Part shown: in pieces, positions 23,677 through 35,833 of the stretch
Numbering within the stretch: the first letter of the stretch is position 1
Layout of the letters: each line of letters opens with the position of its first letter
NCBI GenBank assembly: GCA_947179155.2
Contig: OX359273.1
Coordinates: 14,288,501-14,352,500, forward strand
DNA length: 64,000 bases
Origin: Hedera helix
Lineage: Eukaryota > Streptophyta > Magnoliopsida > Apiales > Araliaceae
Reading direction: 5' to 3'
Position numbers and translations under genes: made by a program
Notes under the pieces: generated by a model
The model's database searches: none
Told to the model about the DNA's origin: nothing
The model's input: the letters and a program-made list of their open reading frames with translations, nothing else

Positions 23677-24347
23677 CTGTAACGACACCGAAATTCGACC
23701 AACCTTATTACCTTAATTTCATATTTATTAAACATTATTTCTGTAACGACCCCGAAATTCGACAAAACTTATTACCTTAAATTTTATGTTTATTAAACCT
23801 TATCTTCCTTACGTTCAAATTTTGGTCCGTTAATAATCTTTAATCACCTTATTTGAACCCTTAATTGATTTTATAAATCATCAACTACCAAATTTTTCGG
23901 TATAAAATTTTCTTTTTATCAATCATTGTATCAAAAATATGTGAATATTTAAAACTTATCATCTTGATCCTAGTCCCTGAATCGCAACATTTACCTTTTT
24001 CTTTCTCTTATAAGTACCATAAAGCTAAATATTCAAAATTTAATATTAATTATATCCATACAATATTCTTTGTTTCATGATTCATAATTAGACATATCAT
24101 AGTTTCTATTGTAACCATTATATTTAACTATTACAGTTCATATATTAATGCTATTCATTCTATCCGGATCCAACATATGTGTACATACAAATCATCAACG
24201 TAAACTTTGCAATTTACCCACATTGAGTTATATTATTGAAAATATAACAATTATATTCACAACCTTCTAGGGTGATCCGTCTCTAATATAATCTAATATT
24301 CTTGACATTTATTTATTTACCTGCAAAAGTTTATTTTAAGCAAGTAA

Positions 24348-24364
24348 TTAGCACAACGGCTCAG
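24348..24364 (-). other. Decayed LTR stem-loop (F3)
   Basis: TTAGC-ACAACG-GCTCA: the F1 stem with one base changed (G to T in TGAGC), so one pair is lost. Confidence 0.45.
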
Positions 24365-24717
24365 CAAGTTCAACAATTTACACCTTTCATGCTTCACGTA
24401 GCACGTAACATAACATGCTCTGTGTGTGTCATACATTCTGTGCTATGCTTCTACTATAGCAATATATTTCACATCATTGTACAAAGTACACATAGTTGTC
24501 ATATTATCCACAGATCACATAACACATAATTTATATGCATTCAAAACAAGAATTAACATATCATACCAGACAACATTTAACATAAAAGTACTGAAGAACT
24601 TGCCTGGATTGCGTAATTAAATAATAATTACCCTTTCTATAATGCTCCTCGTACAATCTTCTTCAAGACATCCTTTGAAGCTTGTGCTACTCTTATTAAC
24701 TCCAAAATTTCCTTTCT

Positions 24718-24765
24718 TGGTGGTGGCTATGGTGTCGGGTGGTGGAGGGTGGTGGTGAGAGAAGA
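24718..24765. repeat. G-rich GGTGG tract of F3
   Basis: GGTGGTGGCTATGGTGTCGG, then GTGGTGGAGGGTGGTGGTGAG. It sits where F1 has its GGTGATGGTGG tract. Confidence 0.6.
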
Positions 24766-26611
24766 GAGAAATGCTTGTTTTTCTTTTCTTTTCCTTTCTT
24801 ACTTATTCCTTTCTATTTGTTTCTTTTTCCTTCTTTTTATTTGCAAACCACTTAACCAATTTGGGATAAAAAAAAATTTCCACCGACTTCAGCTTGCGGA
24901 TAAATTTCGATGCGAATTTATTTATTTCAATACATTACATAGTTATTACGTGTAATAAAGATTTTATATAATATATATAAAATATTTATTTTAATTTACC
25001 AAAATTCATAACTTGATTTATTATTAATATTTAGACCTCTTTTAGGTACTTTACTTGACAAATTTTGTACACGCATAATGACATGCATGTAGTTATTTGA
25101 GGTAATTTATAACTCCAAAATTCATAAAATAATTCATACAACTTATAAAAATTATTTTTCATAATTTTTCACTTCGTTACTTGGACAACATGTTACACTA
25201 AGATGGTCACATTTTCGACATATTATTCCTCATAAAGATCATAAAAATTCAATTATACCTAAACATAATTTTTAATAAATTAAAGCATTCATTTTTCTTA
25301 TTTATTATTCATTTCTTTACTATTTATCACTAACTTCTTTATATATAAATTATATAATTTAATATTATATAATTTATATATTTACATTCTCCTTTCTTAA
25401 ATAATTCTTAATTGTATAACCAAAATTATACATTTATTAACTCTCTCATTAATTTAATCCTCTTATATAAATTTTATAATAATTCTTATATAATTTATAT
25501 AATTATTCCCCCATTAATATTTTACTTTAATTTTCTTATATAAATTATATACTTTATTAGTATATAATTTATAAAATTACTTCTTTATTAGCTTTTCATT
25601 AATTTCCGGATTAATTTAATTATTAATCCTTTTATTTCCATAATTAATGAAATTTATAATTATCATAATTTAAACATGCACACCTATATATATACCAATG
25701 TATATATATACATATTTAATTCATATATTTCACATTATCACATAACATTATTTAAATAATAATTTCTGCACTTCCACAATAATTTAATTTTTTTTTTTAC
25801 AATTTGTTGTGCCATTACATATAATTTCTCTTATTCTTAATAAATTATTTTTAAACAATTTATTTACTTTTCAATTATTTTAAAATCAACACAATTCATC
25901 GCCATCTTTGTACATATTTAATTTACCAATAAACTCCCTTCACCCACTTTAAATCACTTACATCATAAATAATTGAAATAACTTTGATAATTTTATCAAC
26001 TAAATTCTTATTTAGTTTTTATTAAATAATCTCGAAAATTCGGGTTCTCACAATTTCCTTAACGTCCAAATTTCGGTTTGTTAATAAATCTGTAATCACC
26101 TTATTTAACCCATTAATTGACTTTATAATAATCAATTATCAAATTTTTCGGTATAATTTTTTTTTCTTTTTCTCCATCAATTATTGTATTAAAATATTTG
26201 GATATAAAAAGGAAGACTTAATTTCTCGATCCTAGTCCCTGGATCGCAACCTTTACTTTTTCTTTCTACTACACGTATCATAAAACTCAACATTCAAAAT
26301 TTAATATTGTTTATATCCATACAATTTTCTTTGTTTCATAATGCATAATTAGATATATATATATCTTCTATCGTAGCAACTATCTCGAACAATTACAGTT
26401 CACAATTTAATTCTATTTGTTGTATCCAGATTCAATTTATATGTACATACGGTACACCAAGGTAAACTTAGCAAATTTACCCACATTGAATTATAATATA
26501 AAAAAATATAATTATAACATTCACAACCTTCTAGGTTATTCCATCTCTAATGAAATTCGATATTCCTAAAATTCATTTCTTAACCTGCAAAAGTTTATAT
26601 TATGCAAGTAA

Positions 26612-26627
26612 TGAGCACAACGGCTCA
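26612..26627 (-). other. Conserved LTR stem-loop (F1 copy B)
   Basis: TGAGC-ACAACG-GCTCA, identical to copy A at 10236-10251. Confidence 0.6.
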
Positions 26628-27339
26628 GCAAGTTCAACAGTTTACACCTTTCATGTTTCATATAACACATAGCATAACATGCTCTATGTGTGTCATACAT
26701 TATGTGTTGTGCTTCTATTTAAGCAATATATTTCACATATATTCATATCGTTGCACAAAATACACATTCTTGTCATATTATTCACAGATTACATAACACA
26801 TAATTTATATGTATTTAAACAAGAATCAACATCTCATAACAGATAATCAATTAACATCAAAGTACTGAAGAACTTGTCTGGATTATGGAATTAATTAATA
26901 CCCCTTCTATAATGTTTCTCGTACAACCTATGATCATACAATAACCAATTAATAATTATTTATCCTTTCATGATATTAATTTAGTTAATTAATATCATCT
27001 ATAATTTAATGAACCCTACCCGACAATTTATTTTAGGGTACCAGATCAATTATTAATTAATATGGTTAATTATATTAACCTCATCCTTAATATCAAACAC
27101 CTTCAATACGGACAACCCGACTCATCGGATAAAATTTAGCATTTTTGGTTGTCCGAATTTTTTTGTATGCTAATCATTTTTTAACTTTTAAACTCATTAG
27201 ATTAATATTTAAAATATTTAAATATTAATCCCCAATATTTAATATTTTTAAAAAAATATTAAATTTAATGCTCAAATATCATTTTGATATTTTTAGTAAT
27301 TTTCTATAATTTTTAAACATTTATTTAATTAAAAATCAC

Positions 27340-27640
27340 TTTCTGGTGGCATTTTGGTAATTTCGCAACTATAGGGACAAAACCGGAATTTCTCGGAAAG
27401 CTCAGGGGCACGTTCGACATTAACAGAAAAGACCAGGGGCACGCTGGTAATTTCTAGCGGTGCCTTCGGCCGCACATGGCGCGCGGTCCCCTCTACGCCC
27501 ACACCAAACGACGCCGTTTGGCCTTTAGCGGACGAAATCACAGCCGCGCATGGCGCGACCCTGCCCGCGTATACCAACGCTCCAAAATGGCGTCGTTTAA
27601 CACCCGTGTCTGGAAAAAAAATGCGCGGCAACCCTGAAAT
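27340..27640 (-). other. GC-rich palindrome cassette of F1 LTR, copy B
   Basis: CCAAACGACGCCGTTTGG (27504-27521, one mismatch to perfect), CCGCGCATGGCGCG (27543) and AAATGGCGTCGTTT (27586). Relative to copy A it has small deletions and point changes, which shift the open frames at 27329-27682 and 27538-27744. This argues against coding. Confidence 0.65.
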
Positions 27641-29374
27641 TCTTTTCTTCTTCCTGTCGAAACAGTGTACCAACCCAAGCAAAATTTACACCCTTTTTCT
27701 CCAATTTTTCCCAACAAAATTGTTCCAAAAATCATATAATCCATAGATATACATCCAAAAATTAATTAGAACAATTATTCTAATTACTTTCTAATTTTTC
27801 ATAAAATTATTTTATCATTAATATTTCACAAAATAAATCAAATAAAAGTATTTTATACCTTCCAATGTTTGAAAAACTTCCCATGAAGCTTGTTATTCTT
27901 CTTGATAGCACTAAAATTTTTCTCCCTTTATGGTGATGGTGGTTCGGGTGGCGGTGATGGTGGTGGAAGGAGAAGAAAGAGAGAGAGTTTGTGTTTGTTT
28001 ATGTGTTTTTATTTTTATTTTTATTATTGTTCTTTTTCTCCTTCTATAAAGCTTGCATGTATGAGTTGGTTTTGAAATCCACACACACGCCCACTGACTT
28101 AACCAAATTCGGATAGCCACAAAAAATTTCATTCATAATTAATTAATTTAGTACATTACGTAGTTATTTCGTGTAATAAATATTTTATATAATGTATATA
28201 AAATATTTATTTTAATTCACCAAAATTCATAACATGATTTATAAATAGTATTTAGACCACTTTTAGGTACTTTACTTGACAAATTTTGTACACTCATAAT
28301 AACATGCATGTAATTATATGAGGTAATTTATACCTCCAAAATTCATAAAATAATTCATATAACATATAAAAATTATTTTCATGCCTTTTTCACTTCGTTA
28401 TTTGGACAACATATTACACTAACATGTTCACGTTTCTAAAATATTATCATTCATAAAAATCATTAAAATTCCATTATACATAAACATAATTTTTAATAAT
28501 TTAAAATAGTCATTCTTTTAATTCATTTTTCATTTCTTTACTATTTACGTTAACTTTATTGTATAAATTATATAATTTATTATTATACAATTTATATAAT
28601 TACATTCTCCTATTTAATAATTACCAACATTCCTCCATAATTATTGATTAATTATATAATCAATAATTATACATTTATTAACTCTCTCATTAATTTAATC
28701 TTCTTATATAAATTATATAATCATTCTTATATAATTTATATAATTATTCTCTCATTAATATTTTACCTTAATTTTCTTATATAAATTATATGCTTTATTA
28801 GTATATAATTTATAAAATTACTTCATCCTCTTAAACAATTTCTAAACCTTCATCATAATTGTTGATTAATTATATAATCAATATTTTTAATTTTATTAAC
28901 TTCCTCATTCACTTTTTATTTAACTTTGGATTAATTTAATTATTAATCCCTTAATTTTCATAAACAATAAAATTTTATCAATATAACAATTGAACATATA
29001 CATATACACACACACCAATATATGTATACACATATTTAATTCATAAACCTCACATTACCACGTAACATAATTTAAATAATAATTTTTCCCCTCCATAATC
29101 ATTTTATTGTACAATTTTATTGTACCATTACATGTAATTTCTCTCATTCTTAATAAATTATTTTTAAACAATTTATTTACTCTTTAATTACTTTAATTCC
29201 ACATAATTTATCATGATCTCTACACAAATTTAATTTACCAATTAAATCTCATCACATACTTTAATTCACATAAAATATATCAATCATAAATAATTTAAAC
29301 AACCTTGATAATTCTTGTTAAAATAAATTCTTATTTAATAATATTAAAATAATTCCGAAATTCGGGTCCTCACA

Positions 29375-29390
29375 TTCTTCCCCCCTTAAC
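29375..29390 (-). other. Polypurine tract of F1 element B
   Basis: The minus strand reads GTTAAGGGGGGAAGAA immediately before the LTR, identical to PPT A. Confidence 0.85.
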
Positions 29391-30350
29391 AGGATTCCGT
29401 CCTCGGAATCATAATTACCGTAATAACCTTACGTGTCTCATTTATAGCACTTGTTTTAACTTGTTTCTTGATGCACTTATCAAAATAGCTTATCTTTCTC
29501 TGAAAAATCTCCTTTCTTTGATCGCACTTACCCTTACTCAATCCACTTATTTCATACTCTTTATTGTACATCATTTATACTCTGCACATTCAATCTTCTT
29601 TTATTAATTCATATTCATAAATCTTCTTCACATTCCACTTCTATTTGTAATATATCCAACATATTCAGTAAACCACACAGATCATTTAGCACTTTGCTTC
29701 CATCAAAAATCATTATTTAATACCCTTATTATTCACGCTAGGTTTTAAATAACAACCTTTACTTAATTCATCATAATCCTTATTTGGAATCACTCTAAAA
29801 AAATCCTAAGTTGTCACATTCACCTCTCCTTCAAAAATTTCGTCCTCGAAATTTCTGTATACTCATATCTCATCATTTGCAACTTTTCTAATTCATCACA
29901 TTTCATAGTTTCTTTGTCCCACAAATTCTACTTTCATTATTGCTCTTAACTAGAAATTGCTACCCCATCCTACCATCCAATCTTCATAAGAGTAGAGGAA
30001 TTTTAAGAAAAATTTAAACAAAACTTTTTGAAATATGCTGAATGGACATTTTTCCCGATTTAACAGTACTTTGCTCCCTGAGTACTTCATACTGCAAACC
30101 CTGACAGTGGATCAGTCTGTCATTAAAGTGATGTATATTTAATCCATAATTTGGCACGCCAGTAGAACAATCTGTAATGCCCTTGTTTCGATATGCCAGG
30201 TGACCATTCGATCAACCTGCAATACCTGTAATCTCTCTATATCCCCTTTTTGCAGGGATTGTTCATCTCAGCACTAGAATTCCTAAAAGAGTAATTTGAT
30301 TGGGCATAACTTTCAAAGAATATGAATTCAATAAATATTTTTTAAAATTT

Positions 30351-30797
30351 GTCTAGCTGAATCGAATAGCTTAGACTTATATTTCTTCAACGCTTGTCTA
30401 GCTAGATCAATTAGCATAGACTTTCTTTTAATAATTTATAACCCGTAGAAATTTTAAAACATTCATCATGTCAAAGCTTTTCAAAACGTCTAGCCGAATC
30501 AAATGGCATTGACTTATACCTTTGACATACTTTCATAAATTAAAATCATTTATGACTTTATGTTACCGCATCATTTTGACAGTACGTTGAGAATTCCGTC
30601 ATTAACAATTCCTACACCATACTTTATGGTGTTGAATCATCTTATGACGTCATAGTACCGCAACGTCTCAACAACACGTTGAGCATTTCGTCATTCATCA
30701 CATCTACACCGGGCTAAAAGGTGCATTGATGATTCTTTTGAAATACATTTTGATGTTAAAAATATAATTTTGTCTAGTCGAAACAAGTAGCATAAAC
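30351..30797 (-). repeat. Four 26-bp boxes, F1 internal B
   Basis: Boxes at 30351-30376, 30396-30421, 30488-30513 and 30772-30797, matching domain A in order and spacing. Confidence 0.7.
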
Positions 30798-32148
30798 ACT
30801 TTTTAAATCGCTATAAAAAATTCATTGTATTTTTAAAAGTACATTCGTGCAAAATTAGCTTGAGACCAAAAATTTCAAAGTCTAGCAAAGCTAGAAGAGT
30901 GGGAATATCCTAAATTCCCTAACATTCACCTTTTGCTTCTTCACTTAGTTACCAAATTTATTGCTAGGACTATTATTATTTGTCATACTAAAGATTCCTG
31001 GCTACTCCAACTTTTCTATACCCCCGTATAGTTCATCAAACTTACCATACATTATGAGTCCAAGAACTTACCATAAAAATATGAGTTTAGAAGCTTGTCC
31101 TAGCAATATGTAGTCTGAGAACAAATCAAAGACTATCCATATGCTGAGGGGCTCAAAACATACCATACGATTATTAGTCGTGGACTTACCATATGCAGGA
31201 GTTTTAAGAACTCGTGCCTAAACTTAATATTATCTATTTATTTATCAAAAACTGGTAGCGCGACTCTAACATTTCAATGATTATCATATAGTAACTAAGG
31301 AAACACAAGTCCCCTGCCCATACAAAGGATTGCACAACTCAGTTACCACATGAGTTTTCAATTGAAATTTTGTATCCAAGCTTCCTACCCCCTTATCATA
31401 ACATTTCTGTCATTCATGTCTTATCATTCTCTGAGTTCTTCTTGTACTATTCCATAATACCATATATTTTTATAGCATTAAGCTATACCTTTTGAATCAT
31501 TAACTGATCTCTCTGTTATTTTACAGTCTCATTGGATCCCATCATGATCTTGCTTTACAATCTATTCCTTACTTGCTTTCCTTATTTTGTGATCGTATCG
31601 TAGTACAATCCTCTTACTATTCCTGATCATATTATTATGATCTCTTCCTATGCTTTTTGGATTATCTTGTCATTTTTATTTCTTGAATCAGGTGTCCCCT
31701 GATTTTCTTTGAGATTCATCTTTGAATTGTTTCAAATATTCTTTTAGATATATCCTTAATTGAACTTATAATTTTTCTCAATTCGTTACTTTCATCCAAA
31801 TCTTTCTTAACATCTCTATCTCTTCCTTATAATCTTATATCTTTCATATTTCCTTAACCTTAGCCAATATCTGAGAACTATCTTTCTCAACTTATATCTC
31901 TCTATTATAATCCTTCCATGTTCATCAAACTTATCACATATTTGGGCTCAGGAACTTACCATAATCATATGGTTTAGGGAGCTTGTCCTAGTCAGGCTAT
32001 AGTCGCCCATTCCCTGAGGGGCTCCACCATACACTCATGAGTCACGAGCTTACTATACGCTTAAGTTTTCAGAATACGCAACTATCTTTACTCTTCCTTA
32101 CTTAGGTTATAGCCTAAGGTATCGTTTACCTAAGGTTTATAACCTCTA

Positions 32149-32160
32149 GCTCTGATACCA
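32149..32160 (-). other. Primer binding site of F1 element B
   Basis: The minus strand reads TGGTATCAGAGC, two bases after the LTR end CGTTACA. It is identical to PBS A. Confidence 0.9.
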
Positions 32161-32162
32161 AC

Positions 32163-32638
32163 TGTAACGACCCCGAAATTCGACCAACCTTATTACCTTA
32201 ATTTCATATTTATTAAACATTATTTCCTTAACTTCCAAATTTCGGTTCGTTAATAAATCTGTAATCACCTTATTTAACCCATTAATTGACTTTATAATCA
32301 TCAATTATCAAATTTTTCGGTATAATTTTTTTTCTTTTCTCAATCAATCATTTTGTTAAAATATTTGGATATAAAAAAAAAACTTAATTTCTCGATCCTA
32401 GTCCTTGGATCGCAACCTTTACTTTTTCTTTCTATTACACGCATCATAAAACTCAACATTCAAAATTTAATATTGTTTATATCCATACAACATTCTTTGT
32501 TTCATAATGCGTAATATCTTCTATCGTAGCAACTATCACGAACAATTACAGTTCACAATTTAATTCTATTCGTCTTATCCGGATTCAATTTATATGTACA
32601 TACGGTACACCAAGGTAAACTTAGCAAATTTACCCATA
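32163..32638 (-). repeat. F1 LTR copy C, truncated 5' LTR of element B
   Basis: It follows the F1 LTR end closely (TGTAACGACCCCGAAATTCG onward) for about 476 bp. It stops at AAATTTACCCATA, where copies A and B continue CATTGAATTATAATA. The rest, including the stem-loop and cassette, is gone. Confidence 0.85.
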
Positions 32639-33417
32639 TGGAATCTTTAAGAGGGAAAAGAATTTTCTAATATGAAGTATGTGAAAAATTTTATAAGAAA
32701 ATAATTTTCAATTAAAGACTTATAGATAAGGAAAAATGAATGTGTATGTATAAATACACATATACTTAGAGATATGCTCTTTATATTTTAGCTATACAAG
32801 ATGAATGATTAATTAATTTAATCACAAGAGAACAATGTAAAGCTTAATTTATTAATTAAACAGGCTTGCCAATTAAACCTTGAATGGTAATATAAGAGAC
32901 TCAATTTAAATTATGAAATTAAGCCTCATGAAAAGTTCAAATAATTGAATCAATGACTAATAAACTAGCCTAAGTATTTTATTAAGCAAGTTCAATGACG
33001 TAATATAGCAAGTTATATGAGGAAATTGAATAAAACGAGCCTAAGATGTGTATATGTGTTAGTCTTTGGTAATTAAGCTAAACAAACTAATTCAATTAAC
33101 TTTTAATATGACAAGTCTAATTGAATTATATGATAATTTAAATTGGGAATATAGTAAGTTATATTGAGAAATTGAATGAGCATAGTCTAATATGACTAGC
33201 TAGATTAAGAAATTGAATTGATGTAGTATTATATAAAATGCTACATTTAAGATTGAATAGATATGCGAGTAATGTAAGTAATATGAAAACCTATATTGTG
33301 AGGTTGGATTGATAATTAGTAAAATAACTAGAAGTCAAAGTAATGATGGAAAATTGTACCCTTTGATCGAAATTAGAGAGAAGAAAGAGAGTTAACTTGT
33401 AGCTTTCATGATTGGTG

Positions 33418-33504
<87 letters not shown>

Positions 33505-34331
33505 TAAAAATAAAACAATAATGGAATAAGAAAAGGGAGGTGGGCCAACCCTAGTGGGCTCCACTTTGAGTTAAATTATGGCATTGATGTTTCTTGTAAT
33601 TTACTCTTTAGATTACTTGCACTCAACCTAGTTTGACTTGTAAGAAAGTTAGTGGAAAGGCTATGGATATACATATTATATGTATGGATAAGGAATGTAG
33701 TAAGCAAAATAAAAATGCATTACTAATTCATGAATTGAATATAATAAGCTAAATAGAATGTATTAGTAGACATTGAATTAAGTGTTTAACCCAATATGTG
33801 GGGTTAATTGTAAGAATTGTAGAGTAGCACAAACAAATATAATGTTAAGCCAAAATGAATTAAATTGAGAAGTCCAAATAGAAAATTGGAAATAAGTTCA
33901 CTAAGGATGTAATATGGTAAACCATATGAAGAATTGAATAAAGAAGCTTAAGATGTATGTATGTGATTGGGTGTTAGTGTTTTATAATTAAACTTACTAA
34001 TTACCCCAAATGATTTTTAATAATGTAAGTCTAATTGAATTATGTAAAGCTAGGTAAGAAAATTAAGTAATATGGCAAGCAAGTTAAGAAAGTTAATAAT
34101 GTGGCAAGCTATACTAGATATTGGATTGATATATGTATATCAAATAGCTAAAAGAAAAAATAAGATGATGGAAAAGCCAGGCCAAGTGGCCAGATTTGGT
34201 GGGGACAAGAGAATTTAGCTTATGGTTTTTATGTTACTTCATTTACACTTAAGAGATTGTTTGTAAATTATCTTAATTGTTGTCATTCATTGTAATCAAT
34301 CATCTAGTTAATCACCAAGTCAATCATGTAG
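32639..34331 (+). other. LTR-like AT-rich block, no gene
   Basis: AT-rich, without domain-bearing frames. It contains a TA/TG/GA compound microsatellite and TGGGCC/TGGGCT words at 33540-33560. Repeated AATTGAATNNNGTAG-like words recall 377-2662, so it may be a diverged member of the same LTR family. Boundaries are uncertain. Confidence 0.4.
33418..33504. repeat. (TA)n(TG)n(AG)n compound microsatellite
   Basis: TA units, then about fourteen TG units, then AG units with one interruption. The minus-strand open frame over it (Ser-Leu, Thr-His) is a by-product. Confidence 0.96.
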
Positions 34332-35779
34332 TGTAATATCACGGATATTTATGAGGTTCGAAAATAGAATCAAACACGATTAAAGGTTAAGATATAAAAC
34401 TTAGCACTAATAAATCGATAGACGATTAATGGAAGAAGTAAAAGTTATATTGTAGAACAAAAATCAAGCTGATTAATACCGATGTATAAACAGGTAACAT
34501 TGAGTCAAGACAAGTCATTTGAGACTTAGACTAAGAGAGGGTCCTGCCATGAATGAGATAGGACAATGTAGATAAAAATGAGAGGTAATGCAATGCCTAA
34601 GATAAGATAAAACGATGAAATTAATCGGATAGACATATGTTGTAAGGGTTTGGAAAGAAACCAAACTTTAACAATACGATGGTAGTAGTGATTTCGAGGA
34701 TAAAATCCTTTTTAAGGGTTGAGTCTAAAACCTAATTTGAGAAAGACGAATGCGAAGAAACGACTAAGCATTTAGCCTAATTTGAATGTTAAGGTTAATT
34801 GAAAAACATGTGTTAGAAAGTTTAAAACCTAGAATTTGTTGAGGGTACATACGTTAAGGTATACAGTAAGATAGGTATTTATATAACATATAGATACAGA
34901 AAACCCTATTCACATATATAATTGGAATACGGGAAGACTATGAAATAATACGAACCATTCACAAAGATGAATATGTTACGAAAGAAAGAAATGATCCGAT
35001 ATTCGGTTTATCATGTGACCATAAGAGATCGATTACTGTGATCTAATCATTGTCTATAATATGAACAGATATATTAGGAATAAATTTTCCTTGGAATACT
35101 TAAAAGACATAAAATAACTCGTAAGAACGATTGTAGATAATTAGAGGTTCAAATCATAACCAAAATTAAGTGTTATGTGATTAACAATATGTGTTAAGGC
35201 TTAAATCAAGATTTTTTTTTTTTTGAAAAATAAACGCAGAAAAACACTTTCCACCATCTTTGCATTTTTCAAAATTTCACATTCACAGATATCGTTTATA
35301 TGAGGTGGTGATGTGTATTTTCAAATATAATATTTTCCAAAAAATTTAGAGGAAATTACTATTCGTAAATACGGAAAGGAATACGGGAAAGAAATTTTCC
35401 ATAAATAGAAAGTTTAGGAACTTTTCATAAATGGAAAGTTTTCTTAAAAGAAAAGTCTAGAGAAAATGTGAGATGACCAATTTGCCCTAGTGTATTTGGT
35501 AATGACTTTGATGTCCTAATAATCACCTAAAGACTATTTTACCCTTGGTTACTGAGGATTAATTACAAGTTTGCCTTGGGGTGAAATTTAATTAATTAAA
35601 CCAAACCCAAATTCATTTAAATGTTTATGGCCAAATTTGTGTAGTTGTGTTAGCTAGCCCAATGTAAATTAATTAAAGGCCCAATGTAAATATAGAAAAG
35701 CCCAATGACTTAATTAATTTGAGTCCAAACTCTAGCCCAAATGTTAGTAAATATGGTATATACATATATGAAATTAAGG

Positions 35780-35780
<1 letters not shown>

Positions 35781-35833
<53 letters not shown>
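35781..35833. repeat. (TAA)n microsatellite
   Basis: About seventeen uninterrupted TAA units. Confidence 0.96.

Larger units (their letters stand above)
17041..23678 (-). mobile_element. F1 element A internal domain, non-coding, split by F2 copy 2
   Basis: It lies between the PPT at 17041 and the PBS at 23665. Without the nested F2 LTR (19206-23050) it is about 2.8 kb and closely matches internal domain B (29375-32162). No Gag or Pol motif is found in either copy, so this is a LARD-like non-autonomous element that would need enzymes in trans. It contains four copies of the 26-bp box, a diverged tandem duplication (18230-18410) around TATGACGTCATA, and repeated GAGGGGCT/CATGAGTC words (18810-18860 and 23530-23570). 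Confidence 0.8.
23742..26052 (-). mobile_element. F3 solo LTR nested in F1 LTR
   Basis: The plus strand runs TGTAACGACCCCGAA...AATTCGGGTTCTCACA, with a perfect 5-bp target duplication ATTTC at 23737-23741 and 26053-26057. It is 2.31 kb without coding. It is clearly related to F1 at both ends and in the stem-loop area, but it lacks the roughly 1 kb F1 segment (10550-11515) that holds the palindrome cassette. Sequence joins directly from CTCGTACAAT (24650) to the AAGCTTGTGCTACTCTT part. Confidence 0.92.
23679..29374 (-). repeat. F1 LTR shared by elements A and B, split by F3
   Basis: In element sense it starts TGTGAGGACCCGAA at 29374 after PPT B and ends CGTTACA at 23679 before PBS A. It therefore serves as 3' LTR of element B and 5' LTR of element A. 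Without F3 (23742-26052) it is about 3.4 kb. It contains the palindrome cassette at 27340-27640 and a stem-loop at 26612-26627. Confidence 0.85.
29375..32162 (-). mobile_element. F1 element B internal domain, non-coding, uninterrupted
   Basis: 2.79 kb from PPT (29375) to PBS (32149). It is collinear with domain A and shows the empty target site of F2 copy 2. No Gag, RT or integrase motif is found on either strand. The short open frame at 29386-29574 is not preserved in A. It contains the four 26-bp boxes, TATGACGTCATA (30643-30654), and the GAGGGGCTC...CATGAGTC words near 31145 and 32020. It is best described as the internal part of a LARD-like non-autonomous LTR element. Confidence 0.82.

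Noticed and set aside
33291..33548. Minus-strand frame with Ser-Leu and Thr-His runs
   Set aside because: It is a translation of the compound microsatellite at 33418-33504.
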